From an uncultured Solirubrobacterales bacterium (GTDB lineage: Bacteria > Actinomycetota > Thermoleophilia > Solirubrobacterales > 70-9), in contig CAITDZ010000053.1 in the NCBI GenBank assembly GCA_903891285.1, positions 1-33,079 on the forward strand: a stretch of DNA of 33,079 nucleotides. The letters run 5' to 3'. Shown in pieces: positions 15,496-24,267 of the stretch. The stretch's first letter is position 1. Every line of letters begins with the position of its first letter. The translations under genes and the position numbers were made by a program. Below the pieces are notes generated by a model. That model made no database searches. It was not told the origin of the DNA and worked only from the letters and a program-made list of their open reading frames with translations.

Positions 15496-17096
15496 GAAGG
15501 CTTCTCGTCATCTCCGGAATCATCCTCGCTGCGGTCCTGGCGCTCCTCGTGATCCGCAACCTCTCGGGCGACTCGAACCCCTACCTGGTCCGCGCGGTAT
15601 TCGACAACGGTGCCTTCGTCGTTCCGGATGTCGATGTCCGGGTCGCAGGAGCGAACGTCGGCTCGGTCGACTCGATCGATGTTTCGATGCCTGACGAGGT
15701 TGTCACCGACGATCCCGAGGACCCGACCAGTCCGGGCAAGGCGATCGTCGTGATGAAGATCAACGACCCTGACTTCCAGGACTTCCGCGACGACGCCTCC
15801 TGCGTCATCCGTCCACAGTCTTTGATCGGTGAGAAGTTCATCGACTGCCAGGTGACCGAGCCGAGGCCCCCGGGTACCGAACCGCCTCCGGCCCTCGCGG
15901 TCATCCCCGAGGGGCAGCCGGGGGCCGGCCAGAGGCTGCTCCCCCTGGAGAACAACGGCCGCTCGGTCGACCAGGACCTGATCAACAACATCTATCGCCT
16001 CCCGTACCAGCAGCGCTTCAGGATCATCCTGAACGAGCTCGGCGTGGGACTCGCGACACGGGGTCCGGAGCTCCGCGAGACGATCACGAGGGCAAACCCG
16101 ACCCTGCTCGAGGTGAACAAGGTCCTGAGGATCCTCGCTTCCCAGAATCGGCGACTGGCCGAGCTCGCCAGGAATGGCGACAACAACCTGACGCGACTTG
16201 CCGCTCGGCGCAAGCAGATGGTCGGCTTCTTCAAGTCGGCCGGTTACACGGCCGGTGCGACTGCCGAACGGAGCGACGACATGCGGGAGAACCTGAGGCT
16301 TCTGCCGCAGACGCTGCGGGAGTTGCGGGCGACCTTTGCGGCTCTGGAGACCTTCACCGGGGATGCGAGACCGGTCTTCGCTGCGCTGAGGCCGAGCGCC
16401 AAGGACATCTCCCAGGTGACCGAGCAGCTCGCCCCGTTCGCGAGGGCCAGCAACGTCTCCCTGACCAGCCTTGCCCGGGCAACCCGGACCGCATTGCCGG
16501 ACCTGCAGGCCTCGATCCCGATCGTCGAGTTGCTCGGGGATCAGGCCCGGGCAGCCAAGGAGCCGAGCACCAGCCTCGAGTTCCTCCTCAAGAGCACCAG
16601 GGAGGCGAATGGCTTCAAGAACCTGATGCGGTTCTTCTACAACACTGGAAGCGCCCTCTCCGGCTACGACCAGTTCGGTCACTACCAGCGGACCAACGTC
16701 CTGGTGACCGGTTGCTCCGAGTACAAGGTCGTCAAGTTCAGTGACTGCCCCGCCCAGTGGGCCAATACGGCCCAGTCGCTCTCGGCGACAGCCCGCGAAG
16801 TCCTCCCCGACCTGGGAACCGGTGGCATTTCGCCGGAGGATCTCGAGGACGGCGAGGCAGTACCGACCGAACCCGGTGACGAACCCGTGCCCGAAGAGCC
16901 GGTCGTCCCAGAGGAGCCGGCAGGGCCCGAAGAGCCGGTCGTTCCCGAACCGGTCGCGCCGGCGGCCCCGGACGATGGGGGCACCTCCCCGGCGGGCGAC
17001 CAGGCTGGTGCCCTTCAGCGCGGGAGTGATGACCGCAGGGCGAATCCCAGACAGATGACCCGAATGGCGATCCTGGAGTACCTGCTCGGACGATGA
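15492..17096 (+). CDS. MCE/MlaD family protein 2 of 6 (MceB position)
   Basis: 534-aa MCE protein starting at the ATG of an ATGA overlap. It has a membrane helix at 4-22 (LLVISGIILAAVLALLVI) and an MCE domain at about 31-120 with VDVRVAGANVGSVDSIDV. Helical stretches follow to about 400, with LRETITRANPTLLEVNKVL. The tail contains a cysteine pair (VTGCSEYKVVKFSDC). From about 450 the C terminus is acidic and Pro/Glu-rich with an imperfect PEEPVVPEEPAGPEEP repeat, ending in a basic segment MTRMAILEYLLGR. Such a tail is not part of the core MCE fold and may span the cell wall (inference). The gene lies in the middle of a fully overlapping operon. Confidence 0.88.
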   Translation: MRRLLVISGIILAAVLALLVIRNLSGDSNPYLVRAVFDNGAFVVPDVDVRVAGANVGSVDSIDVSMPDEVVTDDPEDPTSPGKAIVVMKINDPDFQDFRDDASCVIRPQSLIGEKFIDCQVTEPRPPGTEPPPALAVIPEGQPGAGQRLLPLENNGRSVDQDLINNIYRLPYQQRFRIILNELGVGLATRGPELRETITRANPTLLEVNKVLRILASQNRRLAELARNGDNNLTRLAARRKQMVGFFKSAGYTAGATAERSDDMRENLRLLPQTLRELRATFAALETFTGDARPVFAALRPSAKDISQVTEQLAPFARASNVSLTSLARATRTALPDLQASIPIVELLGDQARAAKEPSTSLEFLLKSTREANGFKNLMRFFYNTGSALSGYDQFGHYQRTNVLVTGCSEYKVVKFSDCPAQWANTAQSLSATAREVLPDLGTGGISPEDLEDGEAVPTEPGDEPVPEEPVVPEEPAGPEEPVVPEPVAPAAPDDGGTSPAGDQAGALQRGSDDRRANPRQMTRMAILEYLLGR

Positions 17097-18547
17097 GCCA
17101 GCCGAAGAAAACAGGGATCTCGGCAAGCCCGCTCCTCGTGGGGGCGGTGACGACCCTGATCGTCGTTGTCGGGGTGTTCTTCTCCTACAACGCGAACACC
17201 GGGCTGCCGTTCGTCCCGACCTACCAGATCAACGCCGAGTTGCCATCGGGCGCCTCCCTGGTCAACGGGAACGAAGTCAGGATCGCCGGGGTGAGGGTCG
17301 GAACGGTGCAGGAGGTGAAGCCGGTCCAGCTCGAGGACGGCCAGACCATCGTCAACCTCTCCCTCAAGCTCGACCAGAGTGCGGGACCGATCCCCGAGGA
17401 CTCGACCGTGGTGGTCCGACAGCGCTCCGCCCTGGGGCTCAAGTACCTGCTGCTGACCCCGGGCGAGTCCGACCAGGAGCTCCCCGACGGGGGCACCCTT
17501 CCGATCACCCAGGCCGTGCCGGAGCCGGTTGATCAGGACCAGTTCTTCAACATGTTCCAGCCCGACGTCCGCCGGGCGATCCAGAGCAACTTCGCCCAGT
17601 ACGGCGGCGCCTTCGCGGCGCGGGGCGGAGCAATCAACGAGATCCTCGGGCTCCTCCCGCCGTTGCTGGAGGTGGCCCGGCCGGTCACCCGGAACCTGGC
17701 TTCCGAGCGGACCGACCTCGAGGGCTTCATCAAGGGCTTGAGCCAGGCCGCCGCCGAGGTTGCTCCCGTGGCCGAGCAGCAGGCACAGAACTTCGAGTAC
17801 CTGAATACGACCTTCTCCTCCCTGGCGACGGTCGCGAGGCCCTACATGCAGGACTCGATCACCGAGAACGTCAAGACCCAGAAAGTCGTCCAGCGGGAGG
17901 CACCCCGAATCCGGCCCTTCCTCTACACCTCCGCACGTTTTGCGCGGGCGCTTCGGCCCGGCGCAGTCGCCCTGGGCGAAAGTGCCCCGATCACCAACCA
18001 GGCCCTCAAGGTCGGCATCCCGGTGCTCGAGGACTCGCCGCAGTTGAACGATCAGCTCGCCCCGACCGCGAGGTCGTTGAGGCTCTTCGGCGAGAACCCG
18101 ACCAACGTGCAGGGACTCGACTCGCTGGTCGAGCTGGGGCAGACCCTCCAGCCGTTGACCTCGTTCGTCACCCCGGCCCAGAACGTCTGCAACTACCTCG
18201 CGCTCCTTCTCAGGAACATCCAGGAGGTCTCCTCGACCGGCAACTCGACCGGCAAATGGGTTCGGGCGATCTCGGTACTGCCTCCCGTCGGCGTAAATGC
18301 CGAGGGTGGGCCGGCAGCAGCCCCGGCCAACGGTGGACCTGCACCTGCGCCGTACCCCGATAACCCCGGCAACTTCCTCCATTCGAACCCCTACCCCTGG
18401 ACCGCGTCGCCCGGGCAGCCACGGGTCTGTGCCGCCGGCAATGAGGGCTACACGATCGGAACCCAGGTGATCGGGAATGGTGATGCGGAGCGCACGATCG
18501 TCACCAACGACCAGTCCCAGGCGCAGCTCGACTGGGGGACCGACTGA
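17093..18547 (+). CDS. MCE/MlaD family protein 3 of 6 (MceC position)
   Basis: 484-aa MCE protein. It has an N-terminal membrane helix at 12-31 (SPLLVGAVTTLIVVVGVFF) and an MCE domain at about 44-124 containing GNEVRIAGVRVGTVQEV, then the helical domain to about 370. A C-terminal Pro/Ala-rich stretch (GGPAAAPANGGPAPAPYPD) precedes a short cysteine-containing end (RVCAAGNEGY). It overlaps the previous gene by 4 nt and the next by 1 nt (TGATG). Expected to be one ring subunit of a hetero-hexameric MCE assembly on the outer face of the cytoplasmic membrane. Confidence 0.88.
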   Translation: MSQPKKTGISASPLLVGAVTTLIVVVGVFFSYNANTGLPFVPTYQINAELPSGASLVNGNEVRIAGVRVGTVQEVKPVQLEDGQTIVNLSLKLDQSAGPIPEDSTVVVRQRSALGLKYLLLTPGESDQELPDGGTLPITQAVPEPVDQDQFFNMFQPDVRRAIQSNFAQYGGAFAARGGAINEILGLLPPLLEVARPVTRNLASERTDLEGFIKGLSQAAAEVAPVAEQQAQNFEYLNTTFSSLATVARPYMQDSITENVKTQKVVQREAPRIRPFLYTSARFARALRPGAVALGESAPITNQALKVGIPVLEDSPQLNDQLAPTARSLRLFGENPTNVQGLDSLVELGQTLQPLTSFVTPAQNVCNYLALLLRNIQEVSSTGNSTGKWVRAISVLPPVGVNAEGGPAAAPANGGPAPAPYPDNPGNFLHSNPYPWTASPGQPRVCAAGNEGYTIGTQVIGNGDAERTIVTNDQSQAQLDWGTD

Positions 18548-20055
18548 TGGCCGATAAGCCTCGCGGAACCCCCCGTTACAACCAGGAGTTCTTCCGTGAG
18601 TGGAGGGGACTCGGTCCGCTCGCAGTGGGCCTGATTGCGATCGGCCTGATCGCAGTCTTCCTCTTCTACGCCTTCACCAAGTCGATCCCGTTCACCGACC
18701 CCGGATACGAGGTCCGGGCGACCTTCGCCAACGCGGTCGACATCTCGGAGAAGTCGCCAGTCCGGATAGCTGGGATCAACGTCGGCAAGGTGGTCAAGTC
18801 GGAGCCGAAGGGCGACGCCACCGTGATCACCTTCACTGTCGACGAGGAGGGCCAGCCAATCCATACGGACGCGGCAGCCCAGATCCGGCCGAGGCTGTTC
18901 CTCGAAGGCAACTGGTTCATCGACCTCGACCCGGGCACTCCGACCGCACCGGTGATCGAGGAAGGTGCCGAGATCCCGCTCTCGAGGACGGGTACGAGCG
19001 TCCAGACCGGGGACGTTCTGCGGAACGTCCTCCAGCTTCCCCAGAGGGCCTACCTCCAGAAGCTCCTGGCCGGGCTCGGTGAAGGCCTGACCCGGGAGCC
19101 GACCGCGGTCGACGACATCACCTTCGAACCGCTGGCCCAGGGACTGACCGGCGGCCAGTCGCTCAACCTCGCATACCGGAGCGGCCCGGTGGCCGCCCGG
19201 GGCACTGCGATCGTCAACGAGGCCTATCTCGGGGAGGGTCCGAACGACCTGAGGAACCTGCTCCGCGGTCTCGGCCGCCTTACCGGGACGGTCAACGAGC
19301 GGCAGGACGATGTCCGGGGATTCATCCGGAACTTCGAAATCTTCACCGGGGCCCTGGCTGCGGAGTCGGGCAACCTCGAAGCGACGGTCCGGGAACTGGG
19401 ACCGACCATCGCCACGGCCAGGGTCTCGCTGACCAACCTGAACCGGGCCCTGCCGGCGATCCGTGGTTTCGCCAGGGCGGCAGAGCCGGGGATCAACGAG
19501 CTGCCGCGGGCGATCCGGCTCCTGCCCCCGCTCACCACACAGCTGAAGGGTCTCCTGACCCAGCCCGAGCTGCTCGGCCTCTCGCAGATCCTGAGGAAGT
19601 CGGCCCCGCCGGCGGCTAAGGCGGCGGCCGGGACCCTGGGAGTGATGACCCAGCTGAGGCCCTTCGGACTGTGCGTTTCGGAGAACCTGATCCCTACCGG
19701 CGACCAGGTGATCACCGACAGCGGCCTTGGCAATGGCCAGCCTGCTTCCCGCCAGGCCCTTTACTCGGCGGTCAACGTGGCCGGCTCGACCTCGACCTTC
19801 GATGGCAATGGGCCGTTCGTCCGGTTCCAAGTGGGCGGCGGCCCAATCAGCGTGAAGATGGATGACCCGAGCGAATCCGGGACGAACACGCCCCTCTACG
19901 GACGGATGGGGGAACCGACCGTCGCCTCGAGTCCGCTCGACACTGGGCTTCCTCCGCTGAACCCCAACCTCGACTGCTACACCCAGGACGTACCCAACCT
20001 CAACGGCCCGGCAGCAGGACCCGGCCCGGCCAGCCCGGTGGTGTACACGCCATGA
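18547..20055 (+). CDS. MCE/MlaD family protein 4 of 6 (MceD position)
   Basis: 502-aa MCE protein. A cytoplasmic N-terminal tail of about 20 residues is rich in charged and aromatic residues (RYNQEFFREWRG). It is followed by a membrane helix at 22-43 and an MCE domain at about 53-130 with KSPVRIAGINVGKVVKSEPK and FLEGNWFIDLDPG. The helical region runs to about 350, and the C-terminal tail ends in a Pro/Ala stretch. The 4-nt overlap with the next gene is ATGA. The conserved core RIAGxxVGKV is shared with the third and fifth members, showing the cluster arose by tandem duplication. Confidence 0.88.
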   Translation: MADKPRGTPRYNQEFFREWRGLGPLAVGLIAIGLIAVFLFYAFTKSIPFTDPGYEVRATFANAVDISEKSPVRIAGINVGKVVKSEPKGDATVITFTVDEEGQPIHTDAAAQIRPRLFLEGNWFIDLDPGTPTAPVIEEGAEIPLSRTGTSVQTGDVLRNVLQLPQRAYLQKLLAGLGEGLTREPTAVDDITFEPLAQGLTGGQSLNLAYRSGPVAARGTAIVNEAYLGEGPNDLRNLLRGLGRLTGTVNERQDDVRGFIRNFEIFTGALAAESGNLEATVRELGPTIATARVSLTNLNRALPAIRGFARAAEPGINELPRAIRLLPPLTTQLKGLLTQPELLGLSQILRKSAPPAAKAAAGTLGVMTQLRPFGLCVSENLIPTGDQVITDSGLGNGQPASRQALYSAVNVAGSTSTFDGNGPFVRFQVGGGPISVKMDDPSESGTNTPLYGRMGEPTVASSPLDTGLPPLNPNLDCYTQDVPNLNGPAAGPGPASPVVYTP

Positions 20056-21428
20056 CCAAGCTCGCCCGGGCGATCAAGGATCACACCAGGGACTTCGTCG
20101 CGGTCTCGCTGATGATCCTGCTGGCGATCGTGACCCTGCTGGTCATCCTCGCCAACCAGAAGGCCGCGCTGCCCGGATGGATCCCGGGCCTCGGCCAGGA
20201 GTTCTACTCGATCAACGCCGAATTCGAGACGGCCCAGGCAATCACTCCCGGTCAGGGCCAGGCCGCGGTGATCTCGGGAATCAACGTCGGCAAGGTCGGT
20301 GCCGCCGAGCTCGAGAATGGCGTGGCCAAGGTCCGGCTCGACATCGAGCCCCGTTACCGCGAGCTGCTCCATCAGGACGCCGAATTCCTCCTCCGACCGA
20401 AGACCGGCCTGAACGACATGGTTGTCGAGATCGATCCCGGCACCACCGGGCCGCCCCCCGAGGAGGGGTCGACCCTTCCGCTCGCCCAGGGCCTCTCGAA
20501 CGTCCAGCTGGACCAATTCTGGGCCAGCCTCGACAGGGAGACTCAGGACTACCTCGTCCTGCTGCTGAACGGTGCCGGCATCGGCCTCGACGGCAAGGGA
20601 CCTGAGCTCTCCCAGGCCCTGAGGCGGTTCGGACCCTTTGCGACCTACACGGCCCGGATAAACGGCCTGTTGGAGAAGCGGCGAAACAACATCTCCGGGG
20701 GAGTTCGGGCCCTCAGCCTCCTGGCCACCGAGCTGGGCAACAACGACACCGCAGTCAGGGACTTCGTCACCAACTCGAAGAACAACCTCCAGGCTTGGGC
20801 CGATGAGGAGGCCTCGCTGCGCGAAGCCCTGACCGAGTTCCCGTCGACCCTGGTCCAGGCCCGTCGCGGCCTCGCTTCGTCCAACCGGCTCTCCCTGGTG
20901 ATCCGACCGACCCTGCTCGACCTGATCCCTGGAGCGAAACGCCTCAAGGACGGCCTGATCGCCCTGGAAGACCTGGCCGGGGACGTAACCGTCCCGATCC
21001 GTGACGACATCCGGCCCTTCGCCCGGAACTCGCAACCGTTCTTCAAGGCCCTTGCCAAGACCAACAACGCGGCCCAGTTCACCGCACCCGCAACCCAGGG
21101 CTTCTACACCCAGCTGAATCGGCTGTTCAACTTCCTCGCCCACAACCCGTCAGGCGACACCCAGGAAGGCTTCCTGTTCTGGGCTCCCTGGCTGGCCCAC
21201 AACCTGAATTCCTCGATCAACGCCCAGGACGCAGGAGGTCCGGTCCGGCGCGGGATCAGCACCATCTCCTGCAACACGGCCCAGCAGGCGGCCGGAGTTG
21301 CCTGGAGTTCGCTCACCCAACAGGGGATACCCCAGCTCTACACCGCCTACCAGCTGGCCCAGCTCCCGCCCCCGACCAATCCCGTAGATGGCGGCATCTG
21401 CCCCAACGTCCCCCCGGAGAGCCCGTGA
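20052..21428 (+). CDS. MCE/MlaD family protein 5 of 6 (MceE position)
   Basis: 458-aa MCE protein. It has a membrane helix at about 14-35 (DFVAVSLMILLAIVTLLVIL), an MCE domain at about 51-130 with QAAVISGINVGKVGAAEL and GLNDMVVEIDPG, then a helical region and a tail with two cysteines (STISCNTAQQ and GGICPNVPPESP). In mycobacteria the MceE subunit is usually a lipoprotein; here I see no lipobox, only an uncleaved-type anchor. The 4-nt overlap with the next gene is GTGA, so the last gene starts with GTG. Confidence 0.88.
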   Translation: MTKLARAIKDHTRDFVAVSLMILLAIVTLLVILANQKAALPGWIPGLGQEFYSINAEFETAQAITPGQGQAAVISGINVGKVGAAELENGVAKVRLDIEPRYRELLHQDAEFLLRPKTGLNDMVVEIDPGTTGPPPEEGSTLPLAQGLSNVQLDQFWASLDRETQDYLVLLLNGAGIGLDGKGPELSQALRRFGPFATYTARINGLLEKRRNNISGGVRALSLLATELGNNDTAVRDFVTNSKNNLQAWADEEASLREALTEFPSTLVQARRGLASSNRLSLVIRPTLLDLIPGAKRLKDGLIALEDLAGDVTVPIRDDIRPFARNSQPFFKALAKTNNAAQFTAPATQGFYTQLNRLFNFLAHNPSGDTQEGFLFWAPWLAHNLNSSINAQDAGGPVRRGISTISCNTAQQAAGVAWSSLTQQGIPQLYTAYQLAQLPPPTNPVDGGICPNVPPESP

Positions 21429-23002
21429 ACAAGCAGGCACCTTCAGCAGGACAGCTGATCACGGTCGCGGGGTTCGCCCTGGCCTGCTTCGCCCTCCTGC
21501 TCTTCGTCTGGACGGCCTTCGGCGGCCCCACCCCGCTGGCTGCCGAGGGATACAAGCTGAAGATGCCCCTCGTCCAGATAAACCAGCTGGCCGAACAGTC
21601 CCAGGTCAAGATCTCGGGCCTCGAGGTCGGCCGGGTGAGTGACGTGCGCCTCGGTGAGGAGGACGACCGCGACAGGGCGATCGTCACCCTCGAGATCGAG
21701 CCCGAGTACGCACCGCTGCCGAAGGACACCCGGGCAATCTTGAGGGCCAAGTCCCTGATCGGCGAGGCCTATGTCGAGCTAGCGCCTGGCAATCGGTCCT
21801 CGGGGATGCTCGAAGACGGAAGCTCCCTGCCGCCGGCTCAGGTAGCCCGCTCGGTCCAGCTCGACGAGATCTTCCGGACTTACGACGAGGAGACGAGGGC
21901 AGCCTTCATGCAGGGCGCGATCGACAATGCGATTGCCAGCCGGGGTAGGGGGGTATCGCTCAACCAGGCGCTAGGGGTGCTCCCGGGGACTCTGGTCCAG
22001 CTCGACGACGTACTCAACATCCTCAACTCACAGGAAGAAGACGTGACCCGCCTGATCCGGAACACCGGGGTCGTCTTCGATGCCCTGAGCCGTCGCCAGG
22101 GCCAGCTGTCGGGCCTGATCCGGGGAACCAACACCGTCTTCCGCACCACCGCCGACCGAAACGTCGAGCTGGCCGAGTTCTTCCGCGCATTCCCGACCTT
22201 CCTCCGTGAATCGCGGCTGACCCAGGAGAGGCTGGGCGACTTCAGCGAGGCAAATACACCCCGGGTGGAGAAGATGGTCCCGGTCGCAAAGCAGCTGTCG
22301 CCAACCTTCAAGGCAGCCAAGCGGCTCGCTCCCGAAAGCCTCCGCTTCTATACGAACACCAGACCGGTCATCAACAAGGCACCGAGGGCCTTTCCCTCGC
22401 TCCGCGGCTTCCTCGACAACGAGGCGCCGAGGCTGCTCGCTAGGCTGCCCGATTTCCTCAAGGAGTTCACCCCGTTGATCAGCGCCGCCTCCTACTACCG
22501 GCGTGAGCTGGCCGCCTTCCTCGGCAACGCCGCCGCGGCAACGAATGCCCGCTCCCCCTATGCGAGCAACTTCACCGGGGTTCGCTACATCCGCGCCGGG
22601 GTGACCCTTGGTCCCGAGTCGACCACTGCCTTCGGCCCGCAGAGGCTGACCACCAATCGTTCGAACCCCTATCCGGCGGCCGGATCGAGCCTCGGCTTCG
22701 CGAGTGGGGGCCTCCAGGTCTTCGATTCGACCAACTGCTCGGCAGGACTCAACGCGACGATGCCCGAATGGAGCGCCCTCACCCCCGCCGAACAGGCCCA
22801 GTACACGAACAACCTGCGTTACCCGCTCACCCCGACCGAGGTGGAGGAGCAGTACGACAACGTGATCACCTTCGGATTCGCTGGAGCGCTGCAGACCAAC
22901 GACGTTCCGGCCCCGGCCTGTCTCCAGCAGGCCCCGTTCACGCCGCTCGGTGATCCCTCCAGGCCGGCCACCCAGTACCAGCACGTCTACCGCCAACCCT
23001 GA
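21425..23002 (+). CDS. MCE/MlaD family protein 6 of 6 (MceF position)
   Basis: 525-aa MCE protein. It has a membrane helix at about 10-32 (LITVAGFALACFALLLFVW), an MCE domain at about 42-123 with SQVKISGLEVGRVSDVRLGE and SLIGEAYVELAPGN, a helical region (LVQLDDVLNILNSQEEDV), then a C-terminal part with cysteines at STNCSAGLN and PAPACLQQAPF. Start is the GTG of a GTGA overlap. It is the last gene of the overlapping run. No YrbE/MlaE permease, MlaF ATPase or Mas-type accessory gene follows; the next gene has its own leader. Confidence 0.88.
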   Translation: MNKQAPSAGQLITVAGFALACFALLLFVWTAFGGPTPLAAEGYKLKMPLVQINQLAEQSQVKISGLEVGRVSDVRLGEEDDRDRAIVTLEIEPEYAPLPKDTRAILRAKSLIGEAYVELAPGNRSSGMLEDGSSLPPAQVARSVQLDEIFRTYDEETRAAFMQGAIDNAIASRGRGVSLNQALGVLPGTLVQLDDVLNILNSQEEDVTRLIRNTGVVFDALSRRQGQLSGLIRGTNTVFRTTADRNVELAEFFRAFPTFLRESRLTQERLGDFSEANTPRVEKMVPVAKQLSPTFKAAKRLAPESLRFYTNTRPVINKAPRAFPSLRGFLDNEAPRLLARLPDFLKEFTPLISAASYYRRELAAFLGNAAAATNARSPYASNFTGVRYIRAGVTLGPESTTAFGPQRLTTNRSNPYPAAGSSLGFASGGLQVFDSTNCSAGLNATMPEWSALTPAEQAQYTNNLRYPLTPTEVEEQYDNVITFGFAGALQTNDVPAPACLQQAPFTPLGDPSRPATQYQHVYRQP

Positions 23003-23079
23003 GCAGCCGACCCCGCTCAGCAGGCGAAATCGGTACTTCCGGGTGCCGCAACTCCGGGCGAAATCGACTGTTATGTGTC

Positions 23080-23085
23080 TAGAAT
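23080..23085 (+). promoter_or_regulatory. putative -10 element for the secreted protein at 23145
   Basis: TAGAAT matches TATAAT at 5 of 6 positions and lies 59 nt before the start codon. It is the same hexamer as that in front of tRNA-Glu at 24165. No consensus -35 is visible at 17 bp. It suggests the secreted protein is transcribed separately from the mce genes. Confidence 0.4.
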
Positions 23086-23144
23086 CACGTAATGGGCCGC
23101 CGCTTCCTGCGCCCGGCCTCGTCAAACGAGAAGGAGAGAGTCAG

Positions 23145-23948
23145 ATGAAGAAGTCAGTGGTCGTTGCTGCTGCCGCCTTGGCTGCGCTCGTCGGCGGGGT
23201 CTCGATCGCCGCTGCGAGCGGCGAGGTCGCGGTCATCAACTACAACGTCAAGGGCAAGTTCTCGCCGAAGAAGTACAAGCCGGCGAAGCTCACCTTCGGA
23301 GTCAACCTGTCGGCTCCCAACCCGCCGAACATCACGATTTCACCGATGCAGGTGGCGGACATGAGGTTCCCGGCAAAGGGCGTCATGCAGTTCACGCCGA
23401 AGAAGGGCCTGCCGGTCTGCAAGGCGACTCCGACCCAGCTGTCGGTCTCTCCGGAGGCGGCTTACGCCACCTGCCCGAAGGCCTACATCGGACACGGTGA
23501 GGCAACCTTCCAGCTCGGCCAGAACAACTCGTCGATCGCCTTCCGCAAGGGAACGGTCGTGATCTTCTACGGCGGAATGTCGGGTAAGAACGTGAAGATC
23601 AAGTTCAGCGCCTGGTCCGGGGACACCAACGCCGGTGTCTACGCGGAGGGCATCCTGAAGCCGAACGGCCAGATGAAGATCGCGATGCCGGTGCTTACCG
23701 CCGACTCGTCGGTCACTTCACTGAACCTGGCAATCCCGGGTACCGGGGTAAATGGCGCGTTCAACAACGGCACCCCGTACAGCCTGAAGAAGGGTCTGGA
23801 CGCCGGCTTCGTCAAGGTCAAGTGCCGTCAGGGCCAGAACCTGAAGTTCGCTTCCACCTTCACGCTCGGTTCGAGGAACTCGCTCGGTCAGCCGACCGGT
23901 CCGACGAGCACCGTGAGCGCGAGCTCGAGCTCGAAGTGCGGTAGCTAG
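23145..23948 (+). CDS. secreted beta-rich protein of unknown function
   Basis: 267-aa exported protein, family not identified with confidence. It has a signal peptide at 1-24 (MKKSVVVAAAALAALVGG, cleavage near AAAS). The mature part is rich in Lys, Gly, Thr and alternating hydrophobics, suggesting a beta-sandwich. It has four cysteines (LPVCKATP, YATCPKAYIGHGEA, VKCRQGQ and the C-terminal SKCGS) that could form two disulfides, and a Ser/Thr-rich tail. There is no membrane helix after the signal. Start ATG 23145 has a very strong AAGGAGAGAG site at 23131-23140, and the gene ends at a strong terminator, suggesting high expression. It follows the mce operon, so it may work with it, but it has its own likely promoter. 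Confidence 0.8.
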   Translation: MKKSVVVAAAALAALVGGVSIAAASGEVAVINYNVKGKFSPKKYKPAKLTFGVNLSAPNPPNITISPMQVADMRFPAKGVMQFTPKKGLPVCKATPTQLSVSPEAAYATCPKAYIGHGEATFQLGQNNSSIAFRKGTVVIFYGGMSGKNVKIKFSAWSGDTNAGVYAEGILKPNGQMKIAMPVLTADSSVTSLNLAIPGTGVNGAFNNGTPYSLKKGLDAGFVKVKCRQGQNLKFASTFTLGSRNSLGQPTGPTSTVSASSSSKCGS

Positions 23949-23984
23949 GAGTCGCTGAGTAGCGCACTCCTTCACGGGAGTTCG

Positions 23985-24015
23985 AAAAGGGGCGGCCTTC
24001 GGGCCGCCCCTTTTT
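23985..24015 (+). terminator. rho-independent terminator with UUCG tetraloop
   Basis: GGGGCGGCC (23989-23997) pairs perfectly with GGCCGCCCC (24002-24010) around a TTCG loop. Four As come before the stem and five Ts after it, so the stem can extend through A-T pairs. It ends the gene at 23145. The A-tract on the other side could also let it stop minus-strand transcription leaving tRNA-Leu. Confidence 0.9.
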
Positions 24016-24024
24016 CGTTTCCGA

Positions 24025-24108
24025 TGCGGCTGAGAGGAGTCGAACCTCCACGTCCTTGCGGACACAGGCACCTGAAGCCTGCGCGTCTACCAGTTCCGCC
24101 ACAGCCGC
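24025..24108 (-). tRNA. tRNA-Leu (anticodon CAG)
   Basis: 84-nt class II tRNA on the minus strand. The acceptor GCGGCTG pairs with CAGCCGC, with discriminator A. The anticodon stem CAGGC/GCCTG encloses loop TTCAGGT, giving anticodon CAG, which reads the CTG codon that is common in this genome. A long variable arm (TGTCCGCAAGGACG) and T-arm GGAGGTTCGACTCCTC are present. CCA is not encoded. Confidence 0.95.
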
Positions 24109-24119
24109 TCGGGGACGGC

Positions 24120-24125
24120 ACTCTA
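24120..24125 (-). promoter_or_regulatory. putative -10 element of tRNA-Leu
   Basis: TAGAGT on the minus strand ends 11 nt before the tRNA 5' end, the same spacing as TAGAAT before tRNA-Glu on the other strand. The two tRNA promoters are therefore divergent within 73 bp. Confidence 0.45.
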
Positions 24126-24164
24126 CCGGGCGCCCCCGGCCCCGGTCGGCCCGATTTCACTTGT

Positions 24165-24170
24165 TAGAAT
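24165..24170 (+). promoter_or_regulatory. putative -10 element of tRNA-Glu
   Basis: TAGAAT ends 11 nt before the mature tRNA start. No consensus -35 was recognised. Confidence 0.5.
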
Positions 24171-24181
24171 CGGCGTTCCGC

Positions 24182-24253
24182 GCCGCTATCGTCTAGGGGT
24201 TAGGACGCCGGATTCTCAGTCCGGAAACCGGGGTTCGAATCCCCGTAGCGGTA
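24182..24253 (+). tRNA. tRNA-Glu (anticodon CTC)
   Basis: 72-nt tRNA. The acceptor GCCGCTA pairs with TAGCGGT (one G-T pair), with discriminator A. The D-arm contains TAGGGGTTAGGA. The anticodon stem CCGGA/TCCGG encloses loop TTCTCAG, giving anticodon CTC (Glu). T-arm is CGGGGTTCGAATCCCCG. CCA is not encoded. Confidence 0.95.
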
Positions 24254-24267
24254 CTCCCGGGCCGGTT

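Noticed and set aside
15363-17126. Long minus-strand frame opposite the second mce gene
   Set aside because: Antisense shadow of an MCE gene in GC-rich DNA; no domain, no ribosome site, and similar shadows occur opposite nearly every gene here.
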